A stretch of 64,000 bases of DNA, from positions 30,506,083 through 30,570,082 of the forward strand of contig OZ025240.1 in the NCBI GenBank assembly GCA_964019155.1, given 5' to 3'. Below the pieces are notes generated by a model. It ran no database searches and was not told where the DNA came from. It saw only the letters and a program-made list of their open reading frames with translations. Numbering within the stretch: position 1 is the first letter of the stretch; each line of letters opens with the position of its first letter. The position numbers were made by a program, and so were the translations under genes. Shown here piece by piece: positions 1 through 64,000 of this stretch. This DNA comes from Osedax fenrisi. Its lineage: Eukaryota; Annelida; Polychaeta; Sabellida; Siboglinidae.

Positions 1-6740
<6,740 letters not shown>

Positions 6741-6908
6741 TTCAGTTCAGTGCTGCGGTAGAAACTGTACGGGGTAACGGAAGTGGGTTAGAATTAATGC
6801 ATGATAAGCATTTATCTATATATTTAAATTAATATCATTTGATATATATATTTATATATATATATAAACTATTGATATATAATACTAGGTGTTTTATATA
6901 TAAAGATG

Positions 6909-6946
<38 letters not shown>

Positions 6947-7293
6947 GGAACATTAAAATGTTTCTAATAAAATATCATATCCATACAAGTATACATTTAA
7001 TGTACTATACAAATGTGTGTGTATACTCGCGCCGCCGCCTCCGACATAATATATGTACAGCGTTAGCGATGCGTGTTATAATGTATAACGTATTACGCCT
7101 ATAGGCTAGCACGCGGTATTAGTGATGAATGTGCGGCGCTCCGTGTGTGCGAATTACAGCCTAACGCACACGGGTCTAAGGGTATAACTCCTCTTCTACA
7201 TCACCACCGCTAGCTGATAGCCGCACCAGCACACCGCAGCATGTACTGATAACGATAACACCCGTGCAAGCATAAGCATACCATGTATACATA

Positions 7294-7328
<35 letters not shown>

Positions 7329-7443
7329 GTGTTTTTGAATATATGTATGTATACATGTATATATGTATGTATGTATATTTCAACTACAAACTCGCGTGTA
7401 CTATAGTAAATAGGATTATACGCTATACATACATGGGATTATA

Positions 7444-7499
<56 letters not shown>

Positions 7500-7878
7500 A
7501 ATATACATATATACAAGGGCAGACACTGCCTGTGTATGCCGGTGTTGGTTCACGTTACCCCCGGAAATAGACAGGTGCTATGGTCGAGGTGTATCGCTTT
7601 CTCTCGCCCCCCCCCCTCTCCACCCCACCGAGCCCCATCCGTTCCCTAGTGACCCCCACCCTATTACGTAAGGCTACATCGCCACGGATAGCCTAGTAAT
7701 AGGAACACGGTGGTGGGCGGTGCCGGGGGCGTGGTTAGTGGTTTCCTGTACCTCCCTCCGACCGATGTATACACTAGTACAGTATAGTGACCGTGTAGAA
7801 TGTCAAACTTTGACAAACTTATTCGCATTACGCATGTAGCTTAATCTTATAATGTTCAGAAAAAAATAACACATATTT

Positions 7879-7924
<46 letters not shown>

Positions 7925-8199
7925 GTACATATACGTATGTATGTATATTATATGTGTAATTAAAGTGCGAAAGCCCTTCGCCGAATGAATGTAGACTATA
8001 GTATGTATACATTCAGTGATTACAGTACACACATGTATGTCCCGCCATTTACCCGCGCTAGGCATGCAATGTTATCTGGCTAACTTGTGTTCGGGCTGAT
8101 GTTCAACGCGTTGTAATCCAGTTCAGGTATAGCTGTTGTTATCGCTGTGCTGCGTTACCGTATACGTATGTGTAGTAGGCGCACTATCCGAAGACTAGG

Positions 8200-8870
8200 T
8201 CGGCCGATTAAATCTTCACTTCCGGTAAAGTTTCTCGGCGGACTTCTCTCTGTCGGGTCGTCTACGTAAGTCACGACTTCTCTCTATCTATCTATCTATC
8301 TCTCTCTAGTGTATACTACTCGCACGCTGACTACTCGTGTAGATCGTGTGGTATTTATACCCGCGGAGATGGCGATGTTAGTCGGAGGTGGTGCGTGCTG
8401 TCGGTGCGAAGTAACGCTTTCGAATGCGCTCTTTCTGTCCGTCTCTCCAAGTAGTCGGATGCTCGGCTCTTTTTCATCGGCCGCCGCCACCACCACCGCC
8501 GCAGCTCTCTCGCGACGCCCGCCTTCATAGAGCCGCGCCCCTCGCTGAGCCACGCCCATCTCAGCTCCGCCGCCGGAGTCAACTCGAGCCTAGTACTAGT
8601 TCATCGGGTCGGGCGGGCGTAGGGCGGCGTAGGCGGGATGGGGGAAACGACGCCCGCATACTATACGCCGTGTTCCTATAAGTATTGGATTACGCGTTCC
8701 AAACATGGAATGCAGGCCCCTCCCATTTTTTACCTGGTACGCACGCGCGCGGCGCGCACCGGGAGAGTTCCGGTGCGCTATTATCCGTGCCGCACAGTGT
8801 GAGGCGCACACTCGCTCTTCGCACACACACACGCGCTCGCGGGGCACGGCGTTTGATACCCGATACACAT
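8200..8870 (-). promoter_or_regulatory. CpG-rich island, likely promoter/5' UTR region of the polyglutamine gene
   Basis: About 670 bp that is much richer in G+C and CpG than its surroundings. It contains an ETS-type ACTTCCGG at 8,217-8,224 and a (CTAT)n tract at 8,280-8,304. It lies about 1.5-2.1 kb upstream of the first coding ATG at 6,740, on the side where the 5' UTR exon must lie. Overlapping open frames on both strands (up to 90 codons) look like by-products of GC content. Direction and start site are inferred from position only. Confidence 0.45.
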
Positions 8871-9804
8871 TAAATCATTTGTAAATTTACACTACGCGGG
8901 GTAATTACATAATAATGACTATTAAATACACCTACACCTGGCTATATTTATAGGCGATATTATGTAAGATTTCCAGATAAATAGTGTAGATTACTATATA
9001 TATATAAATTACATTATCAGTAAAAAAACACACGTATTACATGTCTGTGTAATATAGTTTATGTTTTATTTGTACTCTAATTATATTATAGCTATTGAAA
9101 AGATATAGTTATATTGTATATGTACTTTAAATATTTAATAAATATTAATTAAAGTGTAGAGTCTATTAATAGGCTATAGCCTATATAGACCTATAGTTGC
9201 TCTATAGTTGCCCTTTAGTGTTACTGACGATCAAACTACGTATTGTTGTTTATGTCATAGATATATCTTAGATGGTTTTAGTGCATTCAATTAATTTAAT
9301 ATTTTGTTTACATCAATGAATTCGTTGTATACACACACACACTTGTGTGTGTATGTGTGTGTGAATGTGTGTATGTGTGTATATATAATATATATGTCTG
9401 AATACGATTACTATATAATTTGAATTAAAATGCATTATAAATTATAATTCATAATTCATCAATTAAAACAATTCTACCTAGTTGGTGAATTTAATATCTC
9501 ATATAAGATATCTCATATATCACATATCTCATAGTGTAGAATGACGTCTACACCAGATTGAAATAAGATATCTTGATCTTTCCGTGGCTACTTAATAACT
9601 GACCCATATATATACTATAGTATATCACATAATATCGGATAATTAATATCTTCTCCTAATCACATTAAATATGGGGTCACCTAGGGATCAGTAATATCTC
9701 TTTCATATTTCCCCATCTATATATGCACTATCTTCCCTCATGTAACACTATATTAATATATAATATATTAGATATATCTTAATATCTAATATCATATATA
9801 TGCA

Positions 9805-9842
<38 letters not shown>

Positions 9843-10827
9843 TCATATATATATATATATTAATAAACAACCAGGTATCAATTATCAACTCTCCAATTGT
9901 ACTAATTATATTCAATAATGGCGTATTTTCAATAATCTTCTCCTTAATTACTCCAAAACTAGATTTGTGTTCATTGAATACTTACTATACACTTTATTAT
10001 TGATAATATTATAATCACTCATTCCCCTACTGTATCCGACTTAGGTGTACTTGTTGAGTCTATAGACTCAACAGAATATACTATTTCCTTCATTCATCAT
10101 GTTATAATAGTAAGGAAGTAAATAAGGAAGTATACTTCCATCACTAAATCTGTAAATACTCATTTTTCAGAATTAGAAAAATACGTAAATCAATGTTCGT
10201 ATCTCTTTCTAAAACGCTATTTAATTATCTTATTCCTCTCACTTATGTATTACTGCTTCTATAGAAGAGTATACTTTTCTGTCTGATCCTATTATCAGTC
10301 CTTAAAAATTAATGTTAGTGCCTTTAGATATATTTGGTCTGAACGATGTAATTAAATCCCACCCTATTATAGATACACCATGGTGTACCATAATAAATCC
10401 AATATATCAACCCAAGGACTGATATTAGATTGAAACATGTAATACTTATTTTAGTTTTCATTATTAATTATTTTGTATTATTTGTATTACGGTTTTTTAC
10501 TATTTGACAGGGTATGTCAGTATTACCTCCTCTAGTTTTTTTTATTATTTTAATTTTAATATAATACCTTTGAGAAATTATTTATGATTTATAAATTATC
10601 TATAAAATTTATAAAAACAATTTATAAAAACTATAGTTAGATGTTTAAATAAACATTCAGCATTTAACAAGTATTAATACATATATAAATATTGAATACG
10701 GTAATTCGTAATTACCAATAATTATGTTAATATCATAATATTTAAAATATGAAATAATCATAATAATAATAACATTATTAATAAAATCCCGTTATTGTGT
10801 GTATTCATACTATAGTATATACCTATA

Positions 10828-13800
10828 GGGGAAAGTAACAGAATACGGACAGTGCCCGATTACGGACACTCTCGGTATCTCTGAAACCATAAATTCAACA
10901 ACAAAATGTTTAATGAATAAATATTCATAATTATATAAATAGTCGAAAAAAGTATTTTTTAATTATTCAAAATATTGTTGATAATAAACTGATTTTTTTA
11001 TTACGTTTTAAATCTATGAAAATAAATTTAAACTTAAAACCATCTCAAGAATATATTAATGTATCGATATAAAATATAACACTATATTAAAGAATAAAGC
11101 ATTCTAAACATTATATATATATATAATTTTTATATTCGTTATATTCGTTATTTAAGGAAAGGGGTCTTCGGGGAGGAGCGACAACGAGCACGGGAAGATG
11201 ACACATCGGCTGCTACTGCTGCGGTGACGTGGAGAATATGTCACGTGATTACATATTGATGACGTCATCACACCTTGACGTCACGTGACGTATCTTAATA
11301 ACCCGCGGGTAATTATGACACATGTAGGCTCGCGACGTGTAATAGTTATTTTCGGGCAGTGATTTAAACAAAAGACACCCGAAATAAACGTTCACCGAGT
11401 CTTAGTGTAACGCACGATATACACCCGTTAACATCGTTATTATGGCAGGTATGTTTACTCCGGGTATACATTACAGTGAAGCATATATGCTATAAATAGG
11501 TTTAAAAATCCTATATATAGGTTTATATAAATATATATATATATATAAAATATCATCGTAGGTACTGAGTTTATGATGGGCAGTGACGTAATATGACGTG
11601 CTGTTACGGCAATACGTCACGTAATGTTATGCAACACGTGACTGTGACGTAAGCATTATTCACTGTCACCGTTATCTGTGCGATGTTAAGGGGCTATACA
11701 TAGATGCATTGATTAACAATTAAGGTATTGTTGTTACAGAGATCGCCATTCCGCGGGCGTGTAAATAGATAAGTGAGATGATATCACTCTATTCATATAT
11801 TGATAAGTACTATTTGGCTAATTGCCAATATTTCGGTGGTATTATTTATATAAATACAATCCATTCAATACATATAAATATAATATATACTAGTCTATTG
11901 ATAAAAGGTATTCATTTTAACACAATGTGATCATATGATCATTATTTAATGAATAATTCAATATAACTTTAATAAAACAGAATACTATTATTTACTTGAT
12001 ACCATTTATATATAATATATATATATATATACACTAGCTAAATTATAATATAAAATATGCACTATGAGTAGCTACATTAAGTAAACGTAGTAAGCCTATA
12101 GGTCGAAGGTAAAGAAAAAAAATTATTTTGATTAAAATAAATTTGAAAATTACTACTTATTTTTAATTACTATTAGGCATCTCTTATTATATTTCGGTAA
12201 CTTATAATCCATGTAATTATTTGAAAATATTTGTATAAATGGATTAATAACAAAAATAAATAAAATAATTCATAATTTAAATGTGTAAAGATCCCTTTTA
12301 AAGTATTCACAATCTAAAGCTAAATAGGGATATCATAATCTTACATATTTTACTGATAATATTGACTTCAATATCAAATACGCGAGTTTATAAATATAGC
12401 CGAAAACGAGCCTAACTCAATAATAGGTTTACAGTGTTTTAATTACCCACTTGTTTTCATTACCATAAAATACGATTTTGACATTTCACCTGCCGTCCTG
12501 CGAACACTAATAAAAGCTCTGCGACCGTCCGACTGACGCTCGTAAAACAATACAATGTGTACGTGTGTGTGTGTGTGTACATTGTATAAACAACAGCGCC
12601 CCAGTGTGTACGATCACACACATTGTAGCGGCGTAGGTACACCTATGTGTCGTTCACCCCTCGGCACGCCTTCGCCATCTTTAAATACGGCTGTTCGAAT
12701 GCTCCGTGTTTACGTTCGGCCGCGCGCCTTTATCGCATTAATAACTCTCTCGATTGTATTCGAGCGATAGTAGTTCGTGTGCTAATTCTGATAACGGTGA
12801 TTTCAATACGATATCAACACTACATGTTACTGTAGAGTCTATAGACTGTATGGCATACATGTATGGCATACAGTCTATACAGTGTAGACCAATAGTTAAC
12901 TATTTCGTGAAGTTAGGAGATAATAACATATATTTCTATTTGTAATATATATATATATATATATATATATTTATGTACTATTTTAATACCATTTACATAT
13001 TTAATATACTGTATAATAACCTATAGGTTATATATATCTGTATACATAGAATATATTCTATTTATTATTACGATTGATTTATAAATAAGTCAATTTATGA
13101 AAATTATTTAGCATTTTTATATAATTTTGTTAAATATTATGCGTTATTTAATATACAAAAATATGATATATATATATATCATAAGTATGATAACATATGA
13201 TATATCATAAGTTTGTATTTATACATACAAATATTATATATAATATTTGTATATTTATATAATATATTTCTGTATCGTGTTATCTTCAACATATTATTAT
13301 TATCTATAGATAATAAATATAATTATTATCATGTTATTTTTATGTTCCAGCGCGAACAAAGAATTCTAACGGCTCTAGTTTAGTGATTATAATCTATAAT
13401 CTATTTATTATAATAAACATGATATCATCATCATTACTAAATACAGAGTTTAATTATACAATTTCCATATTTAATTATAATTATTAAATTATGTATAGGT
13501 TTATAGGGTTTCCTATAGTATACTTTCATATTCTGATAAGTAAAATTGTACACTAACTCGGAAAATATATAATTAGATTGTTTGAATATATCCCTATAGG
13601 GAATATGTAAACTAAAGTAACCTAAAAGTAAAGTAACCTAAAGTAACCTAAAAGTAACCTAATACACTTTAACAATTAATTGTCTTTTATAACATGTTAT
13701 GACTCATTATTTGTATTCACAAATTACAATATATTAATATTAAATGATTATAGATATTATTGTGATTTTAAAATTCATTTAATCTTTTAATTCCATAGAT

Positions 13801-14565
13801 ACCGGGGGTGTCCGTATTCGGTACCCATGTCCGAATACGGACAGTATCCGTCGGACACCCTGTAATATAATATGGACACTATATACCACTAGATAAACTA
13901 TATATTATTGATGAAACAATCAGACAATTTACAATTACATTATTTATAATTAATTTTATGAAAAATTTATTCTAATTTAATTAGTTAATAATTTATTTAT
14001 TTTTTATTATTTTTTAATTAATAATACAATTTAAGTATCTAAATAATAAAAATGTTAGATTTAGATTTATTGGTGGTATTAATATTATAAGGCACGCGAT
14101 TGTTATGCTGCGCGCTGATTGGTTATAGGGTGTCCGTATTAAGACATATATATTTATATATATATATATATATAATATAATATAATATATTATATATGCT
14201 CTATAGAGTGTCCGTATTAGGGACTTATATGACTATAGATATATGTTTATAACTCAATGAATATAAAATATAGAAATTATAAATATAATTTTAGAATGCT
14301 TTATTTTTTAATAATATAGTGTTATATTTTATAAATATATGATACATTTGTATATTCTTGAGAAGGTTTTAAGTTGAAATTTGTTTTCATAAATTTAAAA
14401 ATGTAATAAAAAAATCAGTTTATTGGATATATCAGCAATATTTTGAATTATTAAAAAATAAAAAATACTTTTTAGACTATTTATATAATTATGAATATTT
14501 TATTCATTACCATTTTTTTGTAGCATTTATGGTTTCTGAGATACATATAGTGTCCGTATTGAAAC
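10828..14565. mobile_element. Inverted-repeat-bounded element, TGTCCGTATT family
   Basis: The left end reads TA then GGGGAAAGTAACAGAATACG. About 250 bp inward from 10,860 (to about 11,110) is repeated in inverted orientation at about 14,285-14,560. Shared landmarks include TCTGAAACCATAAAT, ATTCATAATTATATAAATAG and TAAAGCATTCTAAA. The motif TGTCCGTATT recurs at 10,840-10,870 (reverse), 13,808-13,856 (several, both strands), 14,130, 14,210 and 14,551. The right arm lacks the outermost 35 bp of the left end, so this is either one large foldback-like element with a damaged right end or two inverted copies. No transposase frame was seen. Confidence 0.7.
11160..11460 (+). promoter_or_regulatory. 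GC-rich CRE/E-box cluster with a possible plus-strand first exon
   Basis: Contains CACGTG, TGACGTCA and TGACGT sites in quick succession (11,225-11,290), then ATGGCAG|GTATGT at 11,442-11,454, which reads as a start codon followed at once by a splice donor. A possible acceptor GTTGTTACAG lies at about 11,731-11,740, but the joined frame stops after 11 codons unless it splices again at T|GTAAAT. It lies inside the 10.83-14.57 kb repeat-bounded region. Speculative. Confidence 0.25.
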
Positions 14566-15639
14566 TAATATTAAATGATATTGTATTGAAATTAATATAA
14601 TTATCAATAATTTTATTTTTTTGAAGTAAATAGTTATTAATATTATTATATATTTTTGAAATTATACATTATATTGTTTATATAATATACATAATATATA
14701 CTAGTATTATTAATAATATTGATACTAATTTCAAAAGATATAATATTGAAATTAATATACATATCAATAATGTTATATACTTAAATAAAAAAAAACTGAT
14801 GTACCAAGTTACTATGTACTTTACTTAGAGTAATCATCTAACTACACTTGACAGCACCAAATAACCCTTGACCAAAACATGGACGCAATATATTTTATAT
14901 AAATGATGTATTATGTATGTAATTATATTCTTTACACATTTTCTACAACTACACAATATTGTTTACATAATTTATTAGATAGTAAACATATATTGATTTT
15001 GAACGACAAACTATAATTGTGTTCTTTACTAAATAAATATTAAAATTATAATTAAATTCTAAATAAAATAATTTAATTCTATATATATTTGAGGGTATCT
15101 TTGCATTATATAACATAGCATTTAAACACAGTACAATATAATCCTTAGTATTACAATAGTATATAATAGTAGTGAATTGTATAGTAGTAAATTAAATAAG
15201 TCTCTCCATTCTGGTACCTTTAGTTAAGAGAGTCAAATGTATATAATAAATAATAACTGTGATATATTGATATATAGATTCATAAATTATTTGTAAATAA
15301 AATAATTCATATTAAATATAGTTTATTTTCAATAATATGTTAATAAAAAAATAATATATTCATCTAGAACATGGCATTGTTTTGTTCTGGTAACCTTTGA
15401 ACTTTACGCAATTGTAAAAACATAACAAAACTTATCAATAGATAATAAATATGATTGATTATAAAGCACCATAATAATCTAGTTTATACAAAATATGGAT
15501 ATAGTGCATATAATACATATATATACAATTATAAGTTATACAATTGTAAGAAATATTAAAAAAATTCTATTTAAAGAATACAATAAAATAATACTATATA
15601 ATTGCAAAAAGCAAAAAGTATTTGAAATGTTTGCACCGT

Positions 15640-63931
<48,292 letters not shown>

Positions 63932-64000
63932 CTGTGTTCAACAGTTAGTGATGTTATAGTAATATACATTGCAATGTGTGTGACTGAGTATTGTAAAGAT

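Larger units (their letters stand above)
6753..15639. other. Intergenic / 5' region between the two minus-strand genes
   Basis: Holds the CpG island at 8.2-8.9 kb, a smaller GC patch at 12.5-12.8 kb, and the 10.83-14.57 kb inverted-repeat element. The rest is AT-rich with (TA)n arrays (7,447-7,495; 7,882-7,921). I found no further supported coding exon. Confidence 0.5.

Noticed and set aside
8080..8150. Minus-strand ITTAIPELDYNALNISPNTS as an exon
   Set aside because: Wrong phase for PLEKHH exon 22 and weak acceptor; no homology recognised.
12460..12642. Minus-strand TVAELLLVFAGRQ as the last PLEKHH exon
   Set aside because: Resembles the FERM end superficially but no phase-0 acceptor fits; the exon at 15,640-15,687 matches better in phase, acceptor and sequence.

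Overview
This window is animal (metazoan) nuclear DNA: very AT-rich, loaded with (TA)n and other microsatellites, with short exons spread among long introns and many copies of transposable elements. There is no bacterial-style gene packing, rRNA, functional tRNA or CRISPR array. The species cannot be named from the sequence. The main gene is animal-specific and its protein has diverged from vertebrate homologues, so an invertebrate is the best guess.

The main gene is on the minus strand and fills about 48 kb, from 63,931 (entering from beyond the right edge) down to its stop codon at 15,640. I could chain 23 exons. All consecutive junctions are compatible in reading phase except exon 3 to exon 4, where a small exon or another donor is missing. 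They encode about 1,000 residues: a disordered Ser/acidic region, two PH domains, a MyTH4 domain and a FERM domain. With no myosin motor this order is diagnostic of the PLEKHH / MAX-1 family of membrane-associated cytoskeletal adaptors. The N-terminal coiled-coil part lies outside the window. Exons 1-21 lie between 63.9 and 40.4 kb. A single 24-kb intron (16,423-40,442) follows, then exon 22 (16,186-16,422) and a 15-codon terminal exon 23 (15,640-15,687).

Downstream, also on the minus strand, a second gene starts at an ATG at 6,740, encodes a long polyglutamine tract, and splices in phase across about 6 kb to an exon at 1-289 that runs off the left edge. Its family is not recognised. A CpG-rich island at 8.2-8.9 kb is its likely promoter region.

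The non-coding sequence contains several distinct mobile-element families: (1) a 961-bp element at 29.86-30.82 kb with TA target duplications and eight internal GGTCGGTAAT-type sites; (2) a related family at 10.83-14.57 kb with TGTCCGTATT-type sites and 250-280-bp inverted arms; (3) a 1.78-kb pogo/Tigger-like transposon at 60.17-61.94 kb with decayed transposase pieces; (4) two tRNA-derived SINE families; (5) a small MITE with CAAAGATTTTCC ends plus perfect-hairpin relatives. The 5' splice sites are also unusual: in this exon chain position +3 of the intron is a pyrimidine in most donors.
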